Of a stretch of DNA of 42,469 nucleotides, positions 30,647 through 36,397 are shown in pieces (the stretch's first letter is position 1; the number at the start of each line of letters is the position of its first letter). The stretch spans positions 1-42,469 of the IMG/VR virus record IMGVR_UViG_3300021197_000650; one strand, written 5' to 3'. This DNA comes from a virus. Made by a program: the position numbers and the translations under genes. A model generated the notes under the pieces. It was not told where the DNA came from and did no database searches. It saw nothing but the letters and a program-made list of their open reading frames with translations.

Positions 30647-30841
30647 AGTTCTATCACCCTCTCGATGTCCCAAAATGTGTTCGATCCTGCGCCTACTGGT
30701 GCTTTGCGGGGGAGTTCTGCGTACTCCATCAAATACTCAGCAAACTCTTGCGCTTCCTCTGCACTGTATGCGTGGATTGTTAGCTCCACGGTGATGCCGT
30801 AGTCTTTCAACTCCGGCTCCTCATCTTCGATGCCATTCATA
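30630..30841 (-). repeat. 18-bp direct repeat at two adjacent gene starts
   Basis: TCTTCGATGCCATTCATA (plus strand) occurs at 30630-30647 and 30824-30841. In each copy it covers the start and first five codons (MNGIE) of a leftward gene. The rest of the two genes is unrelated, so this is a start-region duplication. Confidence 0.8.
30643..30840 (-). CDS. Small acidic hypothetical protein
   Basis: The 65-residue product starts MNGIEDEEPELKDYG, then has ITVELTIHAYSAEEAQEFAE, a beta strand followed by a helix with the xYSAEEAxEFA turn common in small phage proteins, and ends WDIERVIEL. The first codons match the downstream gene exactly at DNA level. Function is unknown. Confidence 0.65.
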   Translation of the reverse strand: MNGIEDEEPELKDYGITVELTIHAYSAEEAQEFAEYLMEYAELPRKAPVGAGSNTFWDIERVIEL

Positions 30842-30842
30842 T

Positions 30843-31058
30843 CTACAGCCCTCCGTAATTCATGCCTGTGTTTGCATGAAGATATTCTTTGAGTTCCTTG
30901 ATCTCTCGACGCAGAACCATGTTCTTAGCTTGCTCATCGTTGAAGCAATAGCAGGCGCTGAACGTGTTGACACTTAAATAGTCACAAGTTAGATACCACT
31001 CAAGGTTTCGCAAGTGATCTGGTAGCCATTGCTTTAGCTTGCTATTGATTGCTTCCAT
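30843..31058 (-). CDS. Small hypothetical protein
   Basis: The 71-residue product has a helical start (MEAINSKLKQWLPDHLRNLE), a Tyr/Cys-rich centre (YLTCDYLSVNTFSACYC) and a charged helical end (RREIKELKEYLHANTG). Its three Cys do not form a clear zinc pattern. The start ATG overlaps the upstream stop (TGATG). No family is recognised. Confidence 0.62.
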   Translation of the reverse strand: MEAINSKLKQWLPDHLRNLEWYLTCDYLSVNTFSACYCFNDEQAKNMVLRREIKELKEYLHANTGMNYGGL

Positions 31059-31465
31059 CAGTCGAACCTCGCTACTTTTGAGTTACCTTCCTCGTCCCGA
31101 AGGGCGATGATCCCTGATTCATATAAGATACACTCCAGATCCATGTCGGACTGACTACGCGCCCTCATTATGAGGATAGGGTCGAGGTCGGGATCTTCCT
31201 CATATGAGCTAATAAGCCGTCTCTGTGGGCCTATGGTGCTGGGCCACGGGTATTCATTGAATCCGCCGTATCCATAGTTCTCGTCCATGATCTTGGACAC
31301 ACTGTCCAGATCAGTTCCTTCCTCAATACCTGCGAGGAAGAAGTCGGGTATGAACCCTGCATACTGCACCATTTGATGCTTGTTCATGTGGGTGTGTGCT
31401 TCGTTGGGATCAAACGTCCATGAAAGCATCACGTTGGATGGGAGTATCGTTATCTCTGTCTGCAT
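31058..31465 (-). CDS. Hypothetical accessory protein
   Basis: The 135-residue product has an N-terminal strand (TEITILPSNVMLSWTF), a His-rich turn (NEAHTHMNKHQMVQ), an aromatic/Gly-rich section (ENYGYGGFNEYPWPSTIGPQ) and C-terminal strands. It is expressed from the composite GTTTAAACGCAACAAGGAG leader just upstream, and ends at the next gene's start. Function is unknown. Confidence 0.65.
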   Translation of the reverse strand: MQTEITILPSNVMLSWTFDPNEAHTHMNKHQMVQYAGFIPDFFLAGIEEGTDLDSVSKIMDENYGYGGFNEYPWPSTIGPQRRLISSYEEDPDLDPILIMRARSQSDMDLECILYESGIIALRDEEGNSKVARFD

Positions 31466-31470
31466 AGCAG

Positions 31471-31489
31471 CTCCTTGTTGCGTTTAAAC
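31471..31489 (-). promoter_or_regulatory. Composite GTTTAAACGCAACAAGGAG leader
   Basis: Read leftward this is GTTTAAACGCAACAAGGAG, five bases before the ATG at 31465. The palindrome and the CGCAAC leader share a base (G of the palindrome's rim). Confidence 0.7.
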
Positions 31490-31500
31490 AGTTTCCAATT

Positions 31501-31538
31501 GCCGTGTCATGCATCACCACTGGTACACATAACACGGC
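31501..31538. other. Intercistronic hairpin
   Basis: GCCGTGT pairs with ACACGGC across a 24-base loop that has further ACC/GGT and ATG/CAT pairing. It lies in the 82-bp gap between two leftward genes, upstream of the composite leader. No T-run follows, so RNA processing, partial termination or a protein site are all possible. Confidence 0.5.
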
Positions 31539-31547
31539 TGTAGGTGG

Positions 31548-32063
31548 TTATCGTTGCTTGGTTTTCATTCCAAGCTCTTTGTTCAACTCCTCGGCGTACT
31601 CCTTGGAATAAACCTCGCGGCTGTTGAACACATAGATTGGAAAGATCCCTTCCCATGCGAACATGTGATACTGATTGCTGGTATCTACCAGCCGCTCCTC
31701 TGCTGGATATAACTCAACGCCCTCCCAGTGATCGCCTAGGACAGCGTTCTTGATGCGCTGCTTGGCCCTCCAATCGCCAAGCGGTTCGCGGTCTATGCGT
31801 TTGAATGATAGGTAGGTTGGGGTGTTGCCCTCAAAGCCATGCTGCTCATCCCATAGGACGCGCCTCACTACTTGAAACATGGGCGACAGGTAGCACTTGG
31901 ACTCAGCATCCTCCTGCGCCAACACCTCGGCGTTGTGCCTGATGTGAGCATCAGACCAAACGGCGGGGGCATTCTTCTCGATAAGCGGAATCATCTGCTC
32001 GACGGTTCGCCTTGGCATAGGCACCTCTTCAAAGATGAAGTCCTTGTCTGTGTACACTTCCAT
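31548..32063 (-). CDS. Conserved phage protein (DUF7694-like)
   Basis: The 171-residue product contains YLSFKRIDREPLGDWRAKQR followed by IKNAVLGDHWEGVELYPAEE and RLVDTSNQYHMF, a strongly conserved block found in many phages that I place as DUF7694 from recall. Its role is unknown; the WxxxQRIKN and NQYH motifs look like a compact ligand- or nucleic-acid-binding fold. The C-terminus is helical and basic. It is a likely accessory takeover factor, judging only by position in the early operon. Confidence 0.75.
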   Translation of the reverse strand: MEVYTDKDFIFEEVPMPRRTVEQMIPLIEKNAPAVWSDAHIRHNAEVLAQEDAESKCYLSPMFQVVRRVLWDEQHGFEGNTPTYLSFKRIDREPLGDWRAKQRIKNAVLGDHWEGVELYPAEERLVDTSNQYHMFAWEGIFPIYVFNSREVYSKEYAEELNKELGMKTKQR

Positions 32064-32065
32064 GC

Positions 32066-32254
32066 CTAATCCTCCAACTCAACTAAGTGCTCGAATGATT
32101 GTTTAAACACTTCAACCAAGTGATCGTAATCACCTGACATCATGTTTGAGATTATCGGATCAGGACTCTCGCCCGTCTGCTTGCATATGTTTCGGGCTAT
32201 GCCCATCAACGCAAACGCATTTCCATCAGGGCCGCTTAGGTCTATTCGTATCAT
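32066..32254 (-). CDS. Conserved small phage protein
   Basis: The 62-residue product begins MIRIDLSGPDGNAFALMGIA, a conserved start in many short phage proteins, then a helical, acidic remainder. The start ATG at 32254 is 8 bases behind GGAG of the CGCAACAAGGAG leader; a GTG one codon earlier is less well spaced. It is the first gene after a strong promoter at 32284-32312. GTTTAAAC at 32101 encodes Phe-Lys. Confidence 0.75.
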   Translation of the reverse strand: MIRIDLSGPDGNAFALMGIARNICKQTGESPDPIISNMMSGDYDHLVEVFKQSFEHLVELED

Positions 32255-32262
32255 CACTCTAT

Positions 32263-32274
32263 CTCCTTGTTGCG
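32263..32274 (-). promoter_or_regulatory. CGCAACAAGGAG ribosome-binding leader
   Basis: The sequence CGCAACAAGGAG lies between a promoter and the ATG at 32254. The identical 12 bases recur at 31471-31482, 32773-32784 and 34968-34979. Confidence 0.65.
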
Positions 32275-32283
32275 AGTGTTACT

Positions 32284-32312
32284 AAAGTAGCACACTGGGA
32301 TTGTGTTGTCAA
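32284..32312 (-). promoter_or_regulatory. Leftward sigma70-type promoter
   Basis: On the minus strand TTGACA (32307-32312), 17 bases, TACTTT (32284-32289), then AGTAACAC. It shares the 15 bases CTACTTTAGTAACAC with the promoter at 32.8 kb. Confidence 0.75.
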
Positions 32313-32345
32313 CCCCCAGTGCAATCATGTTGTTGACGTAGTACG

Positions 32346-32594
32346 TCAGGGTCTCAACATCTTGAAGTCCAACAGCATCACCACCACCCAGCCGAATGAA
32401 TTCACAATCAGCAGTGGGCCGATGAAGCTGAACGACCAGTGGATGTTGGGCAGGCCAGTGTAGTATCCGTGGGTCAGGTAGATCCCTGCCCACAGGAACG
32501 TGATCGTCATCAGCAGGTAGCTAATGATCCGCAGTGCCGCAGCGAATGTTTCCCAGAACAAGCTCACAAAGACGCTCCGGTATCGAGATGCCAC
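32346..32594 (-). CDS. Membrane protein with three possible spans
   Basis: The 82-residue product has hydrophobic stretches at about 8-20, 23-42 and 52-78 (ALRIISYLLMTITFLWAGIY and LLIVNSFGWVVVMLLDF), with few charges. It begins at GTG within the last codons of the upstream gene (31-bp overlap) behind GGTGGA. It may alter the host membrane, act in exclusion, or be a holin. The weak start leaves a shorter reading possible. Confidence 0.6.
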   Translation of the reverse strand: MASRYRSVFVSLFWETFAAALRIISYLLMTITFLWAGIYLTHGYYTGLPNIHWSFSFIGPLLIVNSFGWVVVMLLDFKMLRP

Positions 32595-32767
32595 TGATCC
32601 ACCAGCTTGTAGTAGATCTTCGCAAGGTGTTTGCGCTTCGCTCGATTGAAGGATGGGGTCTCAACGTATGGGTTGCTATCCTCATCTTGTTTCGCCATTT
32701 GCTCTAGCATGTGCAAGAGTTCGTTTCGCGCTGCGTCGAGGGGGGTTTCGTTGTAGTGATTACGCAT
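32564..32767 (-). CDS. Small helical protein
   Basis: The 67-residue product is helical (DAARNELLHMLEQMAKQDED, then RAKRKHLAKIYYKLVDQWHL). It is the first gene after the promoter at 32797-32824, with the CGCAACAAGGAG leader at 32773-32784 giving its start. Function is unknown. Confidence 0.68.
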   Translation of the reverse strand: MRNHYNETPLDAARNELLHMLEQMAKQDEDSNPYVETPSFNRAKRKHLAKIYYKLVDQWHLDTGASL

Positions 32768-32796
32768 GGTTTCTCCTTGTTGCGTTGTGTGTTACT

Positions 32797-32824
32797 AAAG
32801 TAGCATGGTGGTGTTGATTGTCAA
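32797..32824 (-). promoter_or_regulatory. Leftward sigma70-type promoter
   Basis: On the minus strand TTGACA (32819-32824), 16 bases, TACTTT (32797-32802), AGTAACACAC, then the CGCAACAAGGAG leader. The -35 overlaps the stop codon of the 50-residue gene upstream, so this is an internal start within the long operon. Confidence 0.75.
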
Positions 32825-32973
32825 CAAGCGTTGTGAGTGCCGAGGCTTTCGAGGTCGCATCTCTGTCGCTTACCCTTGGTCGGACTTTCCAAGGCGCACT
32901 CCACATCATTAGCCGTACCCATGATCCGCCCTTCATGTGAAGTGAATGGCGGCGGCGGGTTTGAATACTGCAA
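32821..32973 (-). CDS. 50-residue peptide with TTG start
   Basis: Read leftward, GTTTAAACGCAACGATAGGAGG is followed after 8 bases by TTG and a 50-codon frame: MQYSNPPPPFTSHEGRIMG, then polar residues with basic KGKRQRCD and a final HNAC. Without it there would be a 250-bp gap in a region that is otherwise packed. The composite leader, perfect ribosome-site spacing and use of a non-ATG start elsewhere in this operon support it. The product is not recognised. Confidence 0.55.
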   Translation of the reverse strand: MQYSNPPPPFTSHEGRIMGTANDVECALESPTKGKRQRCDLESLGTHNAC

Positions 32974-32981
32974 GGCTATTG

Positions 32982-33003
32982 CCTCCTATCGTTGCGTTTA
33001 AAC
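32982..33003 (-). promoter_or_regulatory. Composite GTTTAAACGCAAC leader with GGAGG
   Basis: Leftward reading gives GTTTAAACGCAACGAT and then AGGAGG, 8 bases before the TTG at 32973. It is one of four such composites and decides the start of the small gene. Confidence 0.6.
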
Positions 33004-33025
33004 AGTACGCTTATTTGCGTAATTC

Positions 33026-33850
33026 TTACGCTGCCTCGGTATTGGCAGCGCATTCGTTCCAATGTCCGAGCACCGTATCCAGTGCCTCGTCCATTGTGTA
33101 GTAGCCCTTGTCGCCGTACATCGGGGGGATGTACATGGCATCGGCAGGCAGGTCATCGAAGTCCTTCACTCTGCCATAGCCGCTCACATATCCTGAGTAG
33201 GTGAACTCCATGATGCGGAAGCAAACTCGACGCAACATGGATGGATGTGCCAGAGCGAAGGCGATGCGGTCAAGATCAAGCACTTCGTCAGCACGTTTGA
33301 CCGTGATGAAGATGCGCTGCTCGTCGTGATCGTAGCCCTCGGTGTCAGCTCGCTGGCAGGCAATCAACTCCACACGCTGACCAGACTGCTCGATCTGGTC
33401 GATCAGGGCGACAATGGCAGAGCCTTTGCGGATCATCGCGCTGGCCTCAGTGCTCGATGTGGCACCGATGTCAGCGTAGATCTTGACGATGGGTATAGCG
33501 TTGCGATTGCTCGTATCGTCCATCCAGACCATGTGATTCGGGACACCAGCGCAGTAGCTTGGGATGCAAGCTCGCTGGCCGGCTACGCCGTACTCCCAAT
33601 CAGGTCGTTTAAACGATGCTTGCTTTGCCTTAGCAAACTCAACGCCGGAGCCGATAGCATCGCGCCCTTCGTCCCAGCCGCTGATCGCAGTCTGCACTGC
33701 ACCACCAAAGGTGCGAGTGCCGTAGAACTCCTTGGCTTCGCGGCCCTCTCTTTTGGTGCTGGCTAGATCCTGCCATCCCTCGTTGGGTTCGCGGTGCATG
33801 TCAGCCATGCATTCGTCCCAGCTTACTTTGTACTCGATGACGTTAGTCAT
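33026..33850 (-). CDS. AAA+-linked conserved protein (DUF7192-like)
   Basis: The 274-residue product has an N-terminal EFYGTRTFGGAVQTAISGWD pattern (about 40-60), then HMVWMDDTSN, a strand-rich core (IPIVKIYADIGATSS, RKGSAIVALIDQIEQSGQRV, ELIACQ) and a C-terminal section with LAHPSMLRRVCFR. I place it as DUF7192 from recall. Its core resembles the alpha/beta rhythm of VWA domains but the metal-site DxSxS is absent. It starts in a TAATG overlap with the AAA+ gene, as VWA partners of MoxR-type ATPases often do, so it is probably that ATPase's partner. Confidence 0.72.
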   Translation of the reverse strand: MTNVIEYKVSWDECMADMHREPNEGWQDLASTKREGREAKEFYGTRTFGGAVQTAISGWDEGRDAIGSGVEFAKAKQASFKRPDWEYGVAGQRACIPSYCAGVPNHMVWMDDTSNRNAIPIVKIYADIGATSSTEASAMIRKGSAIVALIDQIEQSGQRVELIACQRADTEGYDHDEQRIFITVKRADEVLDLDRIAFALAHPSMLRRVCFRIMEFTYSGYVSGYGRVKDFDDLPADAMYIPPMYGDKGYYTMDEALDTVLGHWNECAANTEAA

Positions 33851-34959
33851 TACGCCGCCTCCTGTAGTGCGTCGATGATAGAGAAGTCAACACCGTCCAA
33901 GACCTTGGTCTTGTCTGTGTCGCTCCAGCCCTTGTCGAAGATCAAGGCGCTCATTACAGAGCGAAATGGCATACCAGCAGCCAGTGCCTTAGCGCCCTTG
34001 ATAGAAGCCCTTGGGCTTACCACAAAGCGCATCTTGTGATGCTCAACCTGTGCCCTGATCGCTTGCACCAGATCCACCCAAGCGTCATTGCCAGCGATGC
34101 TGCGTTCTAGCGCCTCGTCGTATCCCATTGGGATATAAGCGAAGCGGTCAAGTGTCGCGGCATCCATTGGATTGCGTCCGACATACTGAGCCGATGCGCC
34201 GTGACCGAAGGTGTTGGCTGATGCGATGATTCGGAAATCAGCGTGACGCTCGACCAGACCGCAGGGGAAACTAGCGAAGTCATTCGCTAGAGCAGCGTTG
34301 AGAGACAGCAAAGCGTTGGGATTGCTTGCGTCCATCTCGTCCATCAAGACGAGACCGCCATGTTTAAACGCCTTGTAGAACTCGGTCTCAACGTAGTTGC
34401 CGTTGGCATCGTTGTAGCCTAGGAACTCGAAAGCCTGACCGATAGCGCCGTAGCAGTAGAACGGGGTGTCCAGCGCCTCGGCTATCTGCTTTGCGATGCT
34501 GGTCTTACCAGAACCAGCAGGGCCGACGATATACGCTGGCTCACCCATCGCTACCCAATCGAGCACAGAGTGAAACACTTCGTGAACTCGACCTTTGATC
34601 TGGATCGGATCGCCATCGTTGATGGTGATCTGGTGGGTGATGGTCTGCGTTGATGCGACCAGCGCCTTGAGATCCTCGATGTCGCCACGGAGATCTTCGA
34701 TTACCTTGGCTGACATAGACTCGATGTCACCCTGTGACAGCGTAGCAGCCCCAGCATTGGGGCCATGCAGCCATAGGCTGACCTTCGCCTCTTCGGGCAT
34801 CGTGGCTGACATACGGTACATGGTAGCCAGCAGCGCCAGCTTAGAGCGATGCGCTGGGGTCACAATGTCGCCCTCTGACCGTAGGTCATTGAGAACCTTG
34901 CAGATTTTGTTAAGACGTTGGTGATGCGAAGCATCGAGTGTGGTAGTATGATCGAACAT
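33850..34959 (-). CDS. AAA+ ATPase, MoxR/CobS-like
   Basis: The 369-residue product has Walker A GPAGSGKTS (Lys152, Thr153), a CYGAIGQAFEFLG stretch, Walker B LVLMDEMD (Asp207, Glu208), sensor-1 IIASANTFG and an arginine-containing RFAYIPM, all typical of MoxR/CobS-type AAA+ proteins that remodel partners or insert metals. The first 135 residues are a helical adaptor domain. Flanking DUF7192-like and SprT-like genes suggest a three-part machine. It is translated from a composite GTTTAAACGCAACAAGGAG leader. The in-gene GTTTAAAC at 34362 encodes Phe-Lys. Confidence 0.88.
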   Translation of the reverse strand: MFDHTTTLDASHHQRLNKICKVLNDLRSEGDIVTPAHRSKLALLATMYRMSATMPEEAKVSLWLHGPNAGAATLSQGDIESMSAKVIEDLRGDIEDLKALVASTQTITHQITINDGDPIQIKGRVHEVFHSVLDWVAMGEPAYIVGPAGSGKTSIAKQIAEALDTPFYCYGAIGQAFEFLGYNDANGNYVETEFYKAFKHGGLVLMDEMDASNPNALLSLNAALANDFASFPCGLVERHADFRIIASANTFGHGASAQYVGRNPMDAATLDRFAYIPMGYDEALERSIAGNDAWVDLVQAIRAQVEHHKMRFVVSPRASIKGAKALAAGMPFRSVMSALIFDKGWSDTDKTKVLDGVDFSIIDALQEAA

Positions 34960-34967
34960 GAAATGTT

Positions 34968-34986
34968 CTCCTTGTTGCGTTTAAAC
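34968..34986 (-). promoter_or_regulatory. Composite GTTTAAACGCAACAAGGAG leader
   Basis: The leftward sequence GTTTAAACGCAACAAGGAG ends 8 bases before the ATG of the AAA+ gene at 34959. It is identical over 19 bases to the copy at 31471-31489. Confidence 0.72.
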
Positions 34987-35001
34987 GGATCAGGTTGAAA
35001 G

Positions 35002-35610
35002 CTAGTCAGCGACTAGCGTTCCGGCGAGGTGACATGCTGGGCATGTTGACTCGGGGGTAATCTTCGATTGCCACTTGGCTGACACTCTGGCGGTGAAGCC
35101 ACAGTCACTGCATTGCAGTTTGAGCATACGAGTGCCTTGCTTCTTACGAAGCGATGGATCAATTTTGGCATGGGGGTAAACCCCCAAGATGTCAGCGATC
35201 TCGGCCAGTGTGTCCAGCAAAGCTGGTGATGCGGGGGTTTGTGTCATAGGGCCGGTGAAGCCTACGGCTTTGGCGATTCGGGCAAACTCACCTCGGTGAC
35301 CACATTCGATACCGGCCCAAACATGAATGAATTCATGTAACAGGATACGAAGCACCTCGACAGGCTCATCTATGATGGGGTTGATGCAGACTTCCATAGT
35401 TCCATCGGAACTGACACTTGCATCGAATGCCTGACCTAGCACGACCTTGCCGGTCTTCGACCCACGATACCCGATAGGGAAGCCGCAGGTGACTCGATAG
35501 CGGCGGGATTGCCAAGCGTCGGGTGAGATACCAGCATTGGCAAAGACCATCTCAAACAGTAAAACAAGCGCAGCTTGTAACCATTCTTCTCTCGTTGTGT
35601 ATGACTGCAT
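35002..35610 (-). CDS. SprT-like zinc metalloprotease
   Basis: The 202-residue product has LLHEFIH with His92, Glu93 and His96 and a third candidate ligand His105 (CGHRGEF), the SprT/Spartan-type HEXXH core. The C-terminal 45 residues hold a zinc ribbon: LQCSDCG then CPACHLAG. SprT-type proteases clear DNA-protein crosslinks; here it might act on DNA-bound host proteins or on a target presented by the adjacent AAA+ ATPase. The start at 35610 follows AAAGGAG of the CGCAACAAAGGAG leader (35618-35630); an upstream start at 35688 would read through a hairpin and is rejected. Confidence 0.85.
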   Translation of the reverse strand: MQSYTTREEWLQAALVLLFEMVFANAGISPDAWQSRRYRVTCGFPIGYRGSKTGKVVLGQAFDASVSSDGTMEVCINPIIDEPVEVLRILLHEFIHVWAGIECGHRGEFARIAKAVGFTGPMTQTPASPALLDTLAEIADILGVYPHAKIDPSLRKKQGTRMLKLQCSDCGFTARVSAKWQSKITPESTCPACHLAGTLVAD

Positions 35611-35639
35611 AGCAGTACTCCTTTGTTGCGATTGATATA

Positions 35640-35688
35640 GTGAACACAAGCAAAGACATTCTGGTGAATGTCCTTGTGTTGTAGTCAC
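35640..35688. other. Bulged hairpin upstream of the SprT-like gene
   Basis: AACACAAG (35643-35650), a CAAA bulge, GACATTC (35655-35661), loop TGGT, GAATGTC (35666-35672), CTTGTGTT (35673-35680): 15 paired bases with a one-sided 4-base bulge. GTG/CAC ends add to it. It lies between a stop and the next ribosome leader, in the leftward transcript. A similar element precedes the next gene upstream (35915-35961). Confidence 0.75.
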
Positions 35689-35900
35689 TGTTGATGCGAC
35701 ATGCTTCGCATGTTTAAACCTTCCAGATCTCTAGCAGACACTTCGTGATCTACGATTGCGCCGAACTTCCAGTTCTTGAGTTCGATGAATCCAGATTCAT
35801 CTCTGATGAACGCTGCTCCCGTCGTGAACCATTGTCCGTCGAACTGAGTGGTAGGCCACTCAACATCACTGTCTACTCGTATATCCATACGTCCTTGCAT
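35685..35900 (-). CDS. Small hypothetical protein
   Basis: The 71-residue product is strand-rich and acidic (MQGRMDIRVDSDVEWPTTQF, then GQWFTTGAAFIRDESGFIEL and KNWKFGAIVDHEVSARDLEG). The ATG at 35900 follows AAAGGAGAAACGCA. It is the first clear gene after the leader of the long leftward operon. GTTTAAAC at 35712 encodes Leu-Asn near its end. Function is unknown. Confidence 0.68.
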   Translation of the reverse strand: MQGRMDIRVDSDVEWPTTQFDGQWFTTGAAFIRDESGFIELKNWKFGAIVDHEVSARDLEGLNMRSMSHQQ

Positions 35901-35914
35901 TGCGTTTCTCCTTT

Positions 35915-35961
35915 GTGAACACAATCGAAAGCATTCGAAGAATGCTCTCTGTTGTAGTCAC
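35915..35961. other. Second bulged hairpin, related to the one at 35640
   Basis: AGCATTC (35930-35936), loop GAA, GAATGCT (35940-35946) form the core, with outer AACA/TGTT pairing and unpaired bases between. Flanks match the first element (GTGAACACAA before, TTGTAGTCAC after), so the two are diverged copies, each directly upstream of a gene. Confidence 0.65.
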
Positions 35962-36212
35962 AACATTCGTAAATCTATCGTCTCGTCCAGATACCTTCGG
36001 TATCCTTCCGGTGCATCACGGGCCTCATGCCGATCTGCGTTCACACCGAGCCGGTTTACGCCTTTGACGATCTTGTTAGCCTCCAGAGTAGATGTCTCCC
36101 GACATCTGGAGGTGACTCCACCGCCCCGACATCCTTTTCCCAAGCCTTCGCAGAATTGCCTTGCACACAATTCCAGCTTGCTACGTCCCGATCCGCCGTG
36201 AGATCGAAACAC
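35958..36212 (-). CDS. Doubtful 84-residue frame in the leader region
   Basis: A leftward frame from GTG at 36212 encodes an Arg/Gly/Cys-rich first half and a more natural second half (LEANKIVKGVNRLGVNADRH, then EARDAPEGYRRYLDETIDLR). An AGG lies near the start. It contains the hairpin at 36080-36112. The first half looks unlike a protein; a shorter product from GTG codons inside could be real. The alternative, which I favour slightly, is an untranslated structured leader. Confidence 0.33.
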   Translation of the reverse strand: MFRSHGGSGRSKLELCARQFCEGLGKGCRGGGVTSRCRETSTLEANKIVKGVNRLGVNADRHEARDAPEGYRRYLDETIDLRML

Positions 36213-36298
36213 CGATACCTGATCGGAGGTGGCCTACACCCATTCAGTGATCGTCGGTAGGCTGACCTGATGGGCTGGTCAATCCGTCGATGCCAATC
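35962..36298 (-). other. Structured leader of the leftward operon
   Basis: Between the promoter at 36.3 kb and the first firm gene lies about 340 bases with several inverted repeats: GATACC/GGTATC at 35990-36004, the bulged stem at 36080-36112, GCCTAC/GTAGGC at 36232-36262 and TGACC/GGTCA at 36263-36281. It is GC-richer than its neighbours. Only one doubtful frame is present. A long 5' untranslated leader with regulatory RNA structure is the likeliest reading. Confidence 0.5.
36080..36112. other. Bulged hairpin with sequestered GGAGG
   Basis: CCTCCAG (36080-36086), bulge AGTAG, ATGTC (36092-36096), loop TCCC, GACAT, CTGGAGG (36106-36112): 12 pairs, one-sided 5-base bulge, 4-base loop. The build matches the hairpins at 35640 and 35915. 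In the leftward RNA the 3' arm carries GGAGG, so a ribosome site could be hidden in it. Confidence 0.65.
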
Positions 36299-36328
36299 AT
36301 TAGGCCCAGCTTTCGTTTAAACTGTCAA
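36299..36328 (-). promoter_or_regulatory. Leftward promoter of the accessory operon
   Basis: On the minus strand TTGACA (36323-36328) is followed by GTTTAAAC directly (36315-36322) and, after 18 bases in all, CCTAAT (36299-36304). The -35 is perfect, the -10 moderate. GTTTAAAC fills the spacer, so a protein bound there would control the promoter. Confidence 0.55.
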
Positions 36329-36397
36329 CTAGTTTTTTCCAACTGGGTTTTTTACCCTAAAGGGTAAGTCGGGGAGTTTAAACGGGTTGTAGGCGTT

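Noticed and set aside
33245-33766. 173-codon rightward frame opposite the DUF7192-like gene
   Set aside because: Shadow frame; the leftward reading is coupled to the AAA+ gene and protein-like.
35002-35688. Longer start for the SprT-like protein at 35688
   Set aside because: Would translate the bulged hairpin and leader; the start at 35610 has the conserved ribosome leader.
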